NCBI GenBank assembly: GCA_944384835.1
Contig: CALWUU010000013.1
Location: 61,503-125,502 of the forward strand
Source of the DNA: an uncultured Clostridia bacterium
GTDB taxonomy: Bacteria > Bacillota > Clostridia > Oscillospirales > Acutalibacteraceae
Direction of reading: 5' to 3'
DNA: 64,000 bases
Each line of letters begins with the position of its first letter. Positions within the stretch are counted from its first letter, which is position 1. This document shows positions 1-9,108 of this stretch, piece after piece. Position numbers and translations under genes: made by a program. Under the pieces are notes generated by a model, which was not told the DNA's origin, ran no database searches, and saw nothing but the letters and a program-made list of their open reading frames with translations.

Positions 1-416
1 ACAGAGTCGTCCTGTGCGGTTTCCAATAAAAAATAGTTTGCTCCCAAAGACAAAAACAAATCGGCGATTTGATAGAGTTCGTCAATGGAGTTGTCTTCCG
101 TAAAAATTGGGCCTATATCAGCAAATACAAATACCTTTTTATTGCCTACCGCCTGATTTGCCAACTTCCAAGCCTGAGTTACAATTTCGCTCACAGAAGA
201 AAAATCTGTTTTTAATGAAATAGTATTGGCCGCAAACGTATTTGTTTTAATGGCCATTGCACCCGCTTCAATGTATTCCCGATGAATTTCCAGCACACGT
301 TCGGGATATTCAGTACATGCAAATTCACATGGCTGTTCACTGTGATATTTTTTACTATAATAAGTTCCAAACGCGCCGTCAAACAAAAGATAGTCGTAAG
401 ATTGCAAAATTGACAT
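1..416 (-). CDS. Homocysteine S-methyltransferase domain protein (N-terminal part, cut by window edge)
   Basis: The first 138 codons of a minus-strand gene whose 3' end lies outside the window. The N-terminus reads MSILQSYDYLLFDGAFGTYY, the DGA-x-GT motif that opens the barrel of homocysteine-binding methyltransferases (MetH N-terminal module, BhmT and MmuM family). Downstream, AGAMAIKTNTFAAN and FVFADIGPI match the family's conserved strands. These enzymes move a methyl group to homocysteine to make methionine. The zinc-binding Cys cluster would be beyond the edge, so activity cannot be confirmed. The start is supported by a GGAG box 8 nt upstream. Whether this is a stand-alone enzyme, a MetH N-terminus or a fusion with methylenetetrahydrofolate reductase cannot be told. 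No S-box or other methionine riboswitch fits in the very short leader. Confidence 0.82.
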   Translation of the reverse strand, partial: MSILQSYDYLLFDGAFGTYYSKKYHSEQPCEFACTEYPERVLEIHREYIEAGAMAIKTNTFAANTISLKTDFSSVSEIVTQAWKLANQAVGNKKVFVFADIGPIFTEDNSIDELYQIADLFLSLGANYFLLETAQDDS

Positions 417-449
417 ATGATATCTCCAATTAAAAATAAGATAATAGTT

Positions 450-478
450 ATTATACAGGACAAAAAAAATAAATACAA
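450..478 (-). promoter_or_regulatory. Predicted sigma-A promoter of the homocysteine methyltransferase gene
   Basis: On the minus strand TTGTAT (473-478) and TATAAT (450-455) are separated by 17 nt. Transcription would start near 443, leaving a leader of under 30 nt, too short for a riboswitch. Confidence 0.6.
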
Positions 479-651
479 TTCCGGTGTACAAAAAAACTAA
501 AATTGTGGGTAACATTTATTTCATGCAATTTCTTTTATAAAATAAAACACTTTTTACACAGGAAATGTAATCTTTCAAATCTCATGAATATAAAATAAAA
601 TGGTTTTAAGTAAAATATGTTTGTATTCCATAGGATTTCTGCCAAATTTTA

Positions 652-680
652 TTGAAACTAAAAGCAAATAGTGATATACT
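652..680 (+). promoter_or_regulatory. Predicted sigma-A promoter of the aspS-gatCAB operon
   Basis: TTGAAA (652-657), a 17-nt spacer, then TATACT (675-680). The expected start is near 687, giving a leader of about 100 nt. The rest of the 417-785 gap is AT-rich, with no coding signal. Confidence 0.65.
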
Positions 681-699
681 TTATAAGTATATATGTCTG

Positions 700-724
700 C
701 CAATACGCCTTTTAGGCGTATTGG
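700..724 (+). other. Hairpin in the aspS leader
   Basis: An 11-bp perfect stem (700-710 with 714-724) with a TTT loop lies about 13 nt after the predicted transcription start and 60 nt before aspS. No T-run follows, so it is not a normal terminator. It may stabilise the 5' end of the mRNA or bind a protein. No T-box sequence accompanies it. Confidence 0.6.
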
Positions 725-785
725 TACAAAGCAAACCATGCTTTAATACGGAACAAATTCTAATCATGAAAGGATTATTTGAAAT

Positions 786-2537
786 ATGATTTGTGTCAAT
801 CAATATCATACCCACCTTTGCGGCGAGGTAAGTGAAGCAGATATCGGCAAAAAAATACGCGTTGCAGGCTGGGTAGAAAATATCCGTGACCACGGAGGCA
901 TTCAATTCTTAGATGTGAGAGACCACTATGGTGTGGTACAAGTTGTTGTTTATGATGAGGCTATGCTGACAGATGTAAACAGACAGTGCTGCATTACAGT
1001 AGAAGGTCAGGTTATTTTAAGAAGCGAGGACACAATCAATCCCAAAATTGCAACAGGTAAAGTAGAAATCAAAACAGAAACTTTAACTGTATTGGGTAAA
1101 GCGCCTTCCAGTCTGCCATTTGAAGTAGATAGTTCCACAGATACAAAAGAAGATGTACGTTTAAAATATCGTTTTTTGGATTTGAGAAATCCAAAAGTAC
1201 ACAATAATATTGTATTGCGCTCACAAGTAATCTCTTTTTTACGCAATAAAATGAGTGAATTGGGATTTTTGGATATTCAGACCCCTATTCTTTCTGCATC
1301 TTCTCCTGAAGGAGCCCGCGATTACTTAATTCCAAGCAGAAAACATCACGGCAAATTTTATGCTTTGCCTCAAGCACCGCAAATTTTTAAACAGCTGCTT
1401 ATGGTTTCCGGTTTTGACCGCTATTTTCAGGTTGCCCCTTGCTTCCGTGATGAAGACGCAAGAGCAGACCGTTCTCCCGGCGAATTTTATCAATTAGACT
1501 TTGAAATGGCCTTTGCAACTCAGGAAGATATATTGCAAATTGCGGAAGAAGTAATCTCCGAAACATTCAAAAAATTCTCTGATAAAAAAGTGTCTGATAC
1601 ACCTTTCCCACGTATTCCTTACGCAGAAGCAATGCTGCGCTACGGCACGGATAAACCTGACCTGAGAAATCCGCTGGAAATTGTGGATATCACTGAGATT
1701 TTTGAAACATCATCATTTGCACCTTTCAAAAATAAAACAGTGCGCGCAATCAATGTGCCAAATTGTGCTTCAAAACCAAAAAGCTTTTTTGAAAACATGC
1801 TCAAATACGCAACGGAAGAGCTTGGAATGATGGGTCTTGGCTACATTAAAGTAACAGATGAAATGGAATTCTTAGGTCCAATTAATAAATTTATCCCTGA
1901 TGATCAGCGTGATAATTTAATCAAAAAAGCAGGTTTGGTACCCGGCTGTGTGCTTTACTTTATTGCCGACGAAGCAAACGCCGCCGCCAAATTGGCAGGT
2001 CAAATTCGTGCTGAACTTGGCCGTCGTTTAGAATTGATTGACAACAGTGAGTTTAAAATGTGCTTTATTGTTGACTTCCCAATGTATGAAATTGATGAAG
2101 AAACCGGCACATATATTTTCACTCATAATCCATTCTCAATGCCCCAAGGCGGATTGCAGGCATTAATGGAGAAAGAGCCGACTGAAATACTAGCTTACCA
2201 ATATGATATTGTCTGCAACGGCGTTGAGCTTTCTTCCGGAGCTGTGAGAAACCACGACTTGCCTACAATGATCAAAGCATTTGAAATTGCCGGTTATACG
2301 GAGGAAAATATTCAGGATAGCTTCTCCGCGTTATACAACGCATTCAAATACGGTCCGCCTCCGCACGCAGGTATGGCTCCCGGCATTGACCGCATGATTA
2401 TGCTGCTGACAGAGGAAGAAAATATTCGCGAAGTAATTCCGTTCCCAATGAACAGCAATGCGCAGGATTTGTTGCTCGGCGCACCTACTGAGGTAACGGA
2501 ACAACAACTGCGCGAAGTTCATATTAAAATCAGATAA
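786..2537 (+). CDS. aspS: Aspartyl-tRNA synthetase, probably non-discriminating
   Basis: Class II synthetase, 583 aa, the bacterial AspRS length. It charges tRNA(Asp) and, if non-discriminating, also tRNA(Asn) with aspartate. An N-terminal OB-fold anticodon domain (about 1-110) contains RDHGG (residues 34-38). The His there is the residue linked in Pseudomonas AspRS to non-discriminating charging; E. coli has Leu. Motif 2 is at 211-240 and includes FRDEDARADR, and motif 3 is APGIDR near the C-terminus. Two stretches, RADRSPGEFYQLDFE and HAGMAPGIDR with NAQDLLLGAP, resemble alphaproteobacterial AspRS more than the usual Gram-positive form; this comparison is from memory. It heads an operon with gatC 21 nt downstream, which supports a role in transamidation-dependent Asn-tRNA synthesis. 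Confidence 0.95.
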   Translation: MICVNQYHTHLCGEVSEADIGKKIRVAGWVENIRDHGGIQFLDVRDHYGVVQVVVYDEAMLTDVNRQCCITVEGQVILRSEDTINPKIATGKVEIKTETLTVLGKAPSSLPFEVDSSTDTKEDVRLKYRFLDLRNPKVHNNIVLRSQVISFLRNKMSELGFLDIQTPILSASSPEGARDYLIPSRKHHGKFYALPQAPQIFKQLLMVSGFDRYFQVAPCFRDEDARADRSPGEFYQLDFEMAFATQEDILQIAEEVISETFKKFSDKKVSDTPFPRIPYAEAMLRYGTDKPDLRNPLEIVDITEIFETSSFAPFKNKTVRAINVPNCASKPKSFFENMLKYATEELGMMGLGYIKVTDEMEFLGPINKFIPDDQRDNLIKKAGLVPGCVLYFIADEANAAAKLAGQIRAELGRRLELIDNSEFKMCFIVDFPMYEIDEETGTYIFTHNPFSMPQGGLQALMEKEPTEILAYQYDIVCNGVELSSGAVRNHDLPTMIKAFEIAGYTEENIQDSFSALYNAFKYGPPPHAGMAPGIDRMIMLLTEEENIREVIPFPMNSNAQDLLLGAPTEVTEQQLREVHIKIR

Positions 2538-2558
2538 GTAAAAGGAGGCTCCCCTAAT

Positions 2559-2837
2559 ATGGTAACACGTGAAGATGTTCTGCAAATGGCGAGACTTTCC
2601 AAACTATATATCAAAGAAGAAGAACTGGACGCTCTGACAAAAGATATGGATAAAATCATTGCGTTTGCTGAAACCATCAGCGCTGCTCAATGTGAACAAA
2701 CCAACTTTGATAATATCAACAATCTTTCCAATGTGCTAAGAGAAGACGTTGTGGTTCCTTCTTATGACAGAGAAGAAATTTTAAAGAATGCGGAAAGTCA
2801 AGACGAAGGATATTTCCTTGTAAAAAGACGTTCTTAA
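2559..2837 (+). CDS. gatC: Asp/Glu-tRNA amidotransferase subunit C
   Basis: A 92-aa protein of normal GatC length. GatC wraps around the GatA-GatB interface and stabilises the heterotrimer that converts Asp-tRNA(Asn) and Glu-tRNA(Gln) into Asn-tRNA(Asn) and Gln-tRNA(Gln). The typical opening VTREDVLQMARLSKLYI and a C-terminal LREDVVVPSYDREEIL segment match the family. A strong AAAGGAGG box lies 8-10 nt before the ATG. Only 42 nt separate it from the chosen gatA start, so the two are co-transcribed and probably made in equal amounts. Confidence 0.94.
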   Translation: MVTREDVLQMARLSKLYIKEEELDALTKDMDKIIAFAETISAAQCEQTNFDNINNLSNVLREDVVVPSYDREEILKNAESQDEGYFLVKRRS

Positions 2838-2879
2838 TTGATATTTGGTTTCACTTTATTAGAAAGGCATGGCTGTTAC

Positions 2880-4352
2880 ATGGAAACAAACTTTAGTAAA
2901 ATTAAAGCAACCAGCAAACTCCTTTCCTCGAAACAAATGTCTTGTGAGGAGCTAACAAAACAATACCTTGCAAGCATTGAAAAAGAAAACAAAGTATTAA
3001 ACGCTTATGTAAAAGTAACTGAGGAACAAGCGCTGGCAACTGCAAAAAAAGTGGATGAAAAAATTATGCGCGGAGAATCTCTTCTTCCGTTAGAAGGCAT
3101 TCCCATGTCATTAAAAGATAATATTTCTACCAAGGATATTGAAACTACCTGCTGTTCTAAAATATTGCAGGGTTACACTCCAATTTACAATGCTACCGTT
3201 TGGGATTTACTGCAAAATCAAAATGCAGTTTTGCTTGGTAAAACCAATATGGACGAATTTGCAATGGGTTCTTCCAGCGAAACTTCCTGCTTTGGCGGTT
3301 CTTTTAACCCACATAATCCCAATCATGTGGCAGGCGGCAGTTCCGGCGGAGCCGCTTCTTCCGTCAGCGGAAACATTGCAGTATTTGGTTTAGGTTCCGA
3401 TACAGGCGGCTCTATTCGTCAGCCTGCAAGCTTTTGCGGCGTTGTTGGTTTAAAACCAACTTACGGAACCGTTTCCCGTTACGGACTGATTGCATATGCG
3501 TCCAGCTTTGACCAAATTGGCCCTATTACAACTTCTGTTGAAGATGCTGCTTTGGTATTTGATGCCATTGCACAACATGATCCCATGGACTCCACTTCCC
3601 AAGGAAAAAAAGAATCTGCAGCAGCTTCTTTGAGCAAAGAGATTAAGGGTATGAAAATTGGCATTGTAAAAGAATACTTTGAAGGCATTGACGGAGATGT
3701 GCGTACTGCTATGGAGAAATCCATCGAAACGTATCGCCAATTGGGCGCCGAAATTGTAGAATGCTCTATTCCTGAAATCAAATACGGACTGCCTGTGTAC
3801 TACATTTTGGCATGCGCTGAAGCATCTTCCAATCTGGGACGTTATGACGGTATCCGTTACGGATATAAGGTACCTCATTATGAGGATATCAACGAAATGA
3901 TTTGCAAAACACGCAGTGAAGGATTCGGTGCAGAGGTAAAGCATAGAATCTTACTTGGCACCTATGTATTAAGTGCAGGATACTACGATGCTTACTATAA
4001 AAAAGCGCAAAATCTGCGCGGTGTGATTGTCAATGCTTTTAAACGTGTATTTGAAGCTTGCGATGTGATTTTAGCTCCAACTGTGCCAATGACATCCTTT
4101 GAACGCGGACAAACACAAAAAGACGCGGTACAAACATACCAAACTGATATTTGTACTGTTCCTGTAAATATTGCAGGTCTCCCCGCTGTATCCGTTCCAT
4201 GCGGATTTGACAGCAAAGGCTTGCCCATTGGTTTGCAGTTAATCGGCAATAATTTCTGTGAATCTACGATTTTAAATGCCGCTTATCAATTTGAAGCGGC
4301 TACCAGAGAAAACGGCGCATTCAAAGCTGTAGAAATGGGGGTTGCACTATGA
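2880..4352 (+). CDS. gatA: Asp/Glu-tRNA amidotransferase subunit A (amidase)
   Basis: 490-aa amidase-signature enzyme that hydrolyses glutamine and supplies ammonia to GatB. The Ser-cisSer-Lys triad is visible at Lys79 (MSLKDN), Ser154 (AGGSSGG) and Ser178 (DTGGSIRQP), the same numbers as in the Staphylococcus aureus enzyme. That agreement supports the ATG at 2880. A longer frame opens at a TTG directly after the gatC stop and would add 14 unconserved residues, and an out-of-frame ATG at 2869 is ignored. An AAAGG box lies about 12 nt upstream, a somewhat long spacing. The stop overlaps the gatB start in an ATGA, giving translational coupling. Confidence 0.96.
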   Translation: METNFSKIKATSKLLSSKQMSCEELTKQYLASIEKENKVLNAYVKVTEEQALATAKKVDEKIMRGESLLPLEGIPMSLKDNISTKDIETTCCSKILQGYTPIYNATVWDLLQNQNAVLLGKTNMDEFAMGSSSETSCFGGSFNPHNPNHVAGGSSGGAASSVSGNIAVFGLGSDTGGSIRQPASFCGVVGLKPTYGTVSRYGLIAYASSFDQIGPITTSVEDAALVFDAIAQHDPMDSTSQGKKESAAASLSKEIKGMKIGIVKEYFEGIDGDVRTAMEKSIETYRQLGAEIVECSIPEIKYGLPVYYILACAEASSNLGRYDGIRYGYKVPHYEDINEMICKTRSEGFGAEVKHRILLGTYVLSAGYYDAYYKKAQNLRGVIVNAFKRVFEACDVILAPTVPMTSFERGQTQKDAVQTYQTDICTVPVNIAGLPAVSVPCGFDSKGLPIGLQLIGNNFCESTILNAAYQFEAATRENGAFKAVEMGVAL

Positions 4353-5770
4353 AATACGAATTGGTATCCGGATTGGAAACCCACGTAGAACTTTCTACCA
4401 ATACCAAAATTTTCTGCGGCTGTACTACAGACTTTGGGGGAGAACAAAATACCCACTGCTGCCCTATTTGCATCGGTTTACCAGGTACTTTGCCAAAATT
4501 AAACCAAAAAGTTGTAGATTATGCTATCATGGCAGGATTGGCGACCAACTGCGAAATTTCTCATATCTCTAAAATGGACCGTAAAAACTACTGCTATCCT
4601 GACTTGCCAAAAGCATACCAAATCTCTCAATTTGATATGCCTCTTTGCAAAAACGGATACATTGAATTATCCAACGGCAGAAGAATCGGCATTACCCGTA
4701 TTCATATTGAAGAAGATGCGGGAAAATTGGTACATCAGCGGGGCAATACTTATGTAGACTATAACCGCGGCGGCGTACCTTTGATTGAGATTGTATCTGA
4801 ACCTGATATTCGCTCCATTGATGAAGCAAGAGAATATGTGGAAAAACTGCAAATGATTATGAGATATATCGGCGTTTCAGACTGTAAAATGCAGGAAGGT
4901 TCTTTGCGCTGTGATGTCAATATCTCCTTGCGCCCTGTTGGTTCTACTGAATTTGGTACCAGAACCGAAATTAAAAATATGAACTCTTTTACTTATATGA
5001 CAAAAGCAATGGAGTACGAAGTAAGCCGCCAGGCTGAATTGCTAGACGAAGGCAAAGAAGTGACACAGGAAACATTACGTTATATTGTAGAAGAAAACAG
5101 AACAGAAAGCATGCGCGGAAAAGAAGACGCCAACGATTATCGGTATTTCAGAGAACCTGATTTGGTTACCATTGAAGTAAGCCAAGAAAAAATTGACCGC
5201 TTTAAGGCATTGCTTCCCGAATTGCCTGACGCAAAATTTGCTCGTTACGTAAATGAACTTGGAATTCCTGAAGCAGATGCCGGCTTATTGGTGAAATACC
5301 GTAAAGTAGCGGAATATTTTGAAAAAGCCAGCCAAGGCGTTGCAAATCCAAAAGTAGTTGCCAACTGTATTATTGGTCAAATTTTCAGACGTGTGGAAAA
5401 CGAAACAGAGAAAGAAGCATTTGATATTGCGCTATCCCCTGAATATTTGAGAGACCTTGTTCTTCTTCTGGACAGCGGTAAAATCAAAATGAATCTTTTA
5501 AAATCCACATTGGAAAAAATGCTGGACGAAGGCAAACCTGCTGCCGACTTTATCAAAGAGGAAGATATGGGCGGCGTAGACGCCGATACATTAAAACAAC
5601 TATGTACAGATGCAATTGCAAATAATCCAAATGCTGTTGCCGACTACTTAGGCGGTAAAGAAAAAGCATTAAAATCTTTGCTTGGCTTTGTAATGAAAAA
5701 CTCACGCGGCCGTGCAGATGCAGTAGAAGCTGAAAAACTTCTGATTGAAATGGTTAATGCTTCAAAATAA
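4349..5770 (+). CDS. gatB: Asp/Glu-tRNA amidotransferase subunit B
   Basis: 473 aa. GatB binds the misacylated tRNA, phosphorylates the Asp/Glu side chain with ATP and amidates it with ammonia channelled from GatA. The GatB/E cradle domain begins YELVSGLETHVELSTNTKIFCGC. The zinc-type cysteines CGC (near 24-26) and CCPIC (near 38-42) and the GALR-like EGSLRCDVNISLRP motif are present. A C-terminal YqeY-like tail domain (about 325-473) carries the expected basic helices. Its ATG overlaps the gatA TGA by 4 nt. It is the last gene of the operon, followed 11 nt later by a strong terminator. Confidence 0.96.
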   Translation: MKYELVSGLETHVELSTNTKIFCGCTTDFGGEQNTHCCPICIGLPGTLPKLNQKVVDYAIMAGLATNCEISHISKMDRKNYCYPDLPKAYQISQFDMPLCKNGYIELSNGRRIGITRIHIEEDAGKLVHQRGNTYVDYNRGGVPLIEIVSEPDIRSIDEAREYVEKLQMIMRYIGVSDCKMQEGSLRCDVNISLRPVGSTEFGTRTEIKNMNSFTYMTKAMEYEVSRQAELLDEGKEVTQETLRYIVEENRTESMRGKEDANDYRYFREPDLVTIEVSQEKIDRFKALLPELPDAKFARYVNELGIPEADAGLLVKYRKVAEYFEKASQGVANPKVVANCIIGQIFRRVENETEKEAFDIALSPEYLRDLVLLLDSGKIKMNLLKSTLEKMLDEGKPAADFIKEEDMGGVDADTLKQLCTDAIANNPNAVADYLGGKEKALKSLLGFVMKNSRGRADAVEAEKLLIEMVNASK

Positions 5771-5781
5771 TATACAGAAAC

Positions 5782-5822
5782 AAAAAGCAAGAAAGCTCTA
5801 AAGAGAGCTTTCTTGCTTTTTT
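5782..5822 (+). terminator. Rho-independent terminator of aspS-gatCAB
   Basis: A 14-bp perfect stem (5786-5799 with 5804-5817) and AAAG loop, followed by TTTTTT. Flanking A and T runs extend the stem. The next 120 nt to the pflA end show no gene. Confidence 0.9.
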
Positions 5823-5945
5823 ATTGATATCCAAAGTCAATGGTACTTGCTCGTTGTAGCTATCTGATACAACGTAGTTCCTGTTGTTTTATCATACTTG
5901 TTTCCATCAAAGGTTTTAAAAAAACGTTCTTGATTTCCATGTCTG

Positions 5946-6656
5946 TTAAGAAGCAAAAACAGCGTTTGCTCTTTCCACATCCTTTTGATTTCCTTCTCTG
6001 AATTTTGCAAACGGAAATTCTAAATGAAGCGTTTGATATTTTTCTTCACATATCTTTCGAAATGGTAAGAATTCTACTTTTTCAATGTAGGTATAACCAG
6101 CCAGCAATACTTTCAAACGAAGCAGCTGTTCCTTAGAATCGTTACATTCGGGAACAAGTACGTGGCGAACCCAAGTACGAATGTTCCTTTTTTCCAAGAT
6201 AGATAAAAAATCCATGACAATATCCATATCTGCTTTTGTATAAAGCTCATATAAGCGTTTGTCTGTAAACTTAATATCAAGCAGTACCATATCCGTTAGT
6301 GTAAGCAAGTCTAACACATTTTCGTTTATGATACAGCCACTGGTATCCAAGCAAGTATGAATTCCGTGCTTCTTACATAGAGCAAACAATTCTTTAACAA
6401 ATACAGGCTGTAATAAAGCCTCTCCTCCTGAAACCGTTACTCCCCCATTTTCTCCAAAGTACTGTTTGTATTTTCGTATTCTGTCAAATACTTGTTCCGG
6501 ACTTTCACAATAGGTATATGTATTCCTATGCCATGTATCAGGATTATGACAGTATCCGCAGCGGAGCGGACAGCCTTGCATAAAAACCAAAAAACGTACT
6601 CCGGGACCGTCTAACGTCCCCATACTTTGAAAAGAATGAATATATCCTTTTGTCAT
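5946..6656 (-). CDS. pflA: Pyruvate formate-lyase activating enzyme (radical SAM)
   Basis: 236 aa. PflA uses a [4Fe-4S] cluster and S-adenosylmethionine to abstract hydrogen from the active-site glycine of PflB. The radical SAM motif CPLRCGYC is at Cys29, Cys33 and Cys36, preceded by the family sequence IHSFQSMGTLDGPGVRF. GGVTVSGGEALLQP is the SAM-binding GGE region. The ATG at 6656 is one nucleotide after the pflB stop (TAATATG) with a GGGG box inside the pflB end. A longer frame starting at 6671 has no ribosome binding site. It is co-transcribed with pflB from the ZTP-controlled promoter. Confidence 0.94.
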   Translation of the reverse strand: MTKGYIHSFQSMGTLDGPGVRFLVFMQGCPLRCGYCHNPDTWHRNTYTYCESPEQVFDRIRKYKQYFGENGGVTVSGGEALLQPVFVKELFALCKKHGIHTCLDTSGCIINENVLDLLTLTDMVLLDIKFTDKRLYELYTKADMDIVMDFLSILEKRNIRTWVRHVLVPECNDSKEQLLRLKVLLAGYTYIEKVEFLPFRKICEEKYQTLHLEFPFAKFREGNQKDVERANAVFAS

Positions 6657-6657
6657 A

Positions 6658-8898
6658 TTACATTGCCCCATGGAAGGTGCGTTTGATTACTTCTCTTTGC
6701 TGTTCTTTGGACAGCTTATGGAAGTTAACGGCATAACCTGATACGCGAATTGTCAAATTTGGGTATTTGGCAGGGTCTTCATATGCTTCTTCCAATGTTT
6801 TGCGGTTAAGTACATTTACATTGATATGCTGCGCTCTCTGCAAAAAATATCCGTCTAAAATCATAACTAGATTGTTGACCCTACCGGTTTCCTCACTGCC
6901 AAGCGCCTGCGGTGTAATAGAAAAAGTATTGGAGATACCGTCTCTGCAATCGTCATAAGAGAGTTTGGCAACGGAATTCAAAGATGCCAAAGCTCCGTTT
7001 TCTTCTCTGTTGTGCATTGGATTTGCACCCGGTGCAAACGCTTCTTTTGCTTTTCGTCCATCAGGAGTAGCACCTGTTTTCTTGCCGTACATGACATTGG
7101 AGGTTATAGTTAAAACAGATAAGGTATGCACCGCATTGCGATACGTCTTTGTTTTACGCAGTTCCGTTATCATATCGTGTAGAATTTCCTTGGCAATATC
7201 ATCTACTCTGTCATCATCATTGCCGTACTTGGGAAACTCGCCGATGGTTTCAAAATCTACAATATAACCGTCTCCATTGCGAATTGGTTTTACGGTTGCA
7301 TATTTGATGGCACTGAGAGAATCAGCCAGTACGGAAAGTCCTGCTACGCCACAGGCCATAAACCGTTCCACTTCCGTATCATGCAAAGCCATTTGTGTTT
7401 TTTCATAGGCATATTTATCATGCATATAGTGAATCACATTTAAAGTATTGATATACAGTTCACAAATCCATTCTTTATATTTTTTGAACTGCTGCATTAC
7501 TTTATCGTAATCCAGTACGTCATCTTGGCAAACAGTTCCTTCCGGACCTGCCTGTGTGTTGGAAAAAGTATCAAAACCACCATTTAAAGCTAACAACAAT
7601 AGTTTTGGAAGATTACAGCGGGCGCCGAAGAACTGCATTTGCTTTCCTATTTTCATAGCGGATACACAACAGGCAATTCCGTAATCATCCCCATAAATGG
7701 GACGCATCAAATCGTCATTTTCGTATTGTATGGAATCGGTATCAATGGATACTTTTGAGCAAAAGGCTTTGAACGGCTCAGGTAATTGCTTGGACCAAAG
7801 CACTGTTAAATTTGGTTCCGGCGCAGGTCCCAGATTATACAGGGTATTCAAAAAACGATAGGTGTTTTTAGTGACCAATGTTTTTCCGTTTTCCATCATG
7901 CCGCCCAAAGATTCCGTAATCCACATTGGGTCGCCGCCAAACAATTCGTTATAATCGGGTGTGCGAAGATGTCTTGCCATTCTCAATTTCATTACGAAAT
8001 GATCTACCAGTTCCTGCGCCTCTTTTTCTGTTAAAATACCGCTTTCTATATCGCGTTCAATATAAATATCAAAAAAACTGCTCACTCTGCCCAATGACAT
8101 GGCAGCACCGTTTTGTTCTTTGATGGCCGCAAGATATGCAAAATAGGTCCATTGCATTGCTTCTCTGGCATTGGAAGCCGGTTTTGATATATCATAGCCA
8201 TACATTTGCGCCATTTCCTGCATATACTTTAAAAATTGAATTTGCTGGTATAATTCTTCGGACAAACGGATTTCTTCCACATCAAAGCCCTGTTCGCCTA
8301 CTTGTTTTTTATCCTGCTGTTTTTCCTGAATCAGTAAATCCAATCCGTAAAGAGCTACTCTGCGGTAGTCGCCAATGATTCTGCCTCTGCCGTATGCGTC
8401 CGGCAAGCCTGTTAAAATACCTGCGTGACGCACCTTCCGCATTTCTTCCGTATAAACGCGGAATACACCGTCATTGTGCGTGGTGCGATACTGAAATTCC
8501 TGCTCAATTTTATCAGACAGTTTGTATCCATATGCCTGACAAGCTTTTCGCGCCATATTGATACCGCCGAAGGGATTCACTCCTCGTTTTAACGGACGAT
8601 TGGTTTGCAAACCAACAATCAATTCTTCCTCTTTGTCCAAGTAGCCGGGCTGATATGCAGTTAAAGAAGAAACCTCCTGCGTATCAATATCCAAAACGCC
8701 GCCAAAGTTTTGTTCTACACTGAGCAGTTGATTCAGCTTTTGCATCAAACGCTGCGTACGCTCCGTAGCGCCTTCCAGAAAAGTATCGTCCCCTTCATAG
8801 CTTTTTACATTTTGATGAATAAAATCCTGAACATCAATACGTTCCTGCCAAGCTCCGTTTTGAAAACCGTTCCATTGCTGAAATACTTGTTTTTCCAT
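6658..8898 (-). CDS. pflB: Formate C-acetyltransferase (pyruvate formate-lyase)
   Basis: 746-aa glycyl-radical enzyme that splits pyruvate and CoA into acetyl-CoA and formate in anaerobes. The adjacent catalytic cysteines are in [12 protein letters not shown] and the glycyl radical loop is RVSGYAVNF, with Gly721 the radical residue. The N-terminal core [19 protein letters not shown] matches the family. The longest frame begins at 8967, but a GGAGG box 6-7 nt before the ATG at 8898 gives a normal PFL N-terminus, and the extra frame runs into the riboswitch terminator. It is transcribed from 9062-9089 through a ZTP riboswitch. PFL is oxygen-sensitive in its radical form, in line with an anaerobic host. 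Confidence 0.97.
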   Translation of the reverse strand: MEKQVFQQWNGFQNGAWQERIDVQDFIHQNVKSYEGDDTFLEGATERTQRLMQKLNQLLSVEQNFGGVLDIDTQEVSSLTAYQPGYLDKEEELIVGLQTNRPLKRGVNPFGGINMARKACQAYGYKLSDKIEQEFQYRTTHNDGVFRVYTEEMRKVRHAGILTGLPDAYGRGRIIGDYRRVALYGLDLLIQEKQQDKKQVGEQGFDVEEIRLSEELYQQIQFLKYMQEMAQMYGYDISKPASNAREAMQWTYFAYLAAIKEQNGAAMSLGRVSSFFDIYIERDIESGILTEKEAQELVDHFVMKLRMARHLRTPDYNELFGGDPMWITESLGGMMENGKTLVTKNTYRFLNTLYNLGPAPEPNLTVLWSKQLPEPFKAFCSKVSIDTDSIQYENDDLMRPIYGDDYGIACCVSAMKIGKQMQFFGARCNLPKLLLLALNGGFDTFSNTQAGPEGTVCQDDVLDYDKVMQQFKKYKEWICELYINTLNVIHYMHDKYAYEKTQMALHDTEVERFMACGVAGLSVLADSLSAIKYATVKPIRNGDGYIVDFETIGEFPKYGNDDDRVDDIAKEILHDMITELRKTKTYRNAVHTLSVLTITSNVMYGKKTGATPDGRKAKEAFAPGANPMHNREENGALASLNSVAKLSYDDCRDGISNTFSITPQALGSEETGRVNNLVMILDGYFLQRAQHINVNVLNRKTLEEAYEDPAKYPNLTIRVSGYAVNFHKLSKEQQREVIKRTFHGAM

Positions 8899-8948
8899 GT
8901 TATCCTCCATCATAATCATATCCACTGCAGATATCCTTTTCCAGATAA

Positions 8949-9045
8949 CAAAAAAGGCAATCCACAAGTGGATTGCCCAGACGGTCGGCTCTTATATTTT
9001 CTATGCTCCCCTGTGGTACCCCACATTTCCGTCAGTCACATAGAA
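8949..9045 (-). ncRNA. ZTP (pfl-motif) riboswitch with intrinsic terminator
   Basis: Read on the minus strand, the pfl RNA consensus is visible. P1 pairs CTATG (9039-9043) with CATAG (9001-9005). Inside are GTGACTGACGG, a GTGG/CCAC hairpin and GGGGAGC. After a linker comes the conserved CCGACCGTCTGGGC segment (8974-8988). The last bases of CTGGGC overlap the 5' arm of a terminator (8956-8965 with 8968-8977) that ends in a T-run. ZTP/ZMP binding should keep the GGGC part in the pseudoknot, disrupt the terminator and turn pflB on when 10-formyl-tetrahydrofolate is short. The class is well known; ligand binding here is inferred from the consensus. Confidence 0.92.
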
Positions 9046-9061
9046 GATTTCGTATGCTTGC

Positions 9062-9089
9062 AGTATACCACATTTCGCGATATTGTCAA
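9062..9089 (-). promoter_or_regulatory. Predicted pflB promoter
   Basis: TTGACA (9084-9089), 16-nt spacer, TATACT (9062-9067) on the minus strand. It lies only about 20 nt past the mreB-like stop codon. Transcription would begin near 9055, just before the ZTP aptamer. Confidence 0.75.
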
Positions 9090-9108
9090 TACCCTTATAC
9101 CATATTTA

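Noticed and set aside
3450..3944. 164-codon frame antisense to gatA
   Set aside because: A shadow of the conserved amidase frame, with no start signal.
8899..8967. N-terminal extension of PflB
   Set aside because: It runs into the ZTP riboswitch terminator, and a GGAGG box precedes the ATG at 8898.
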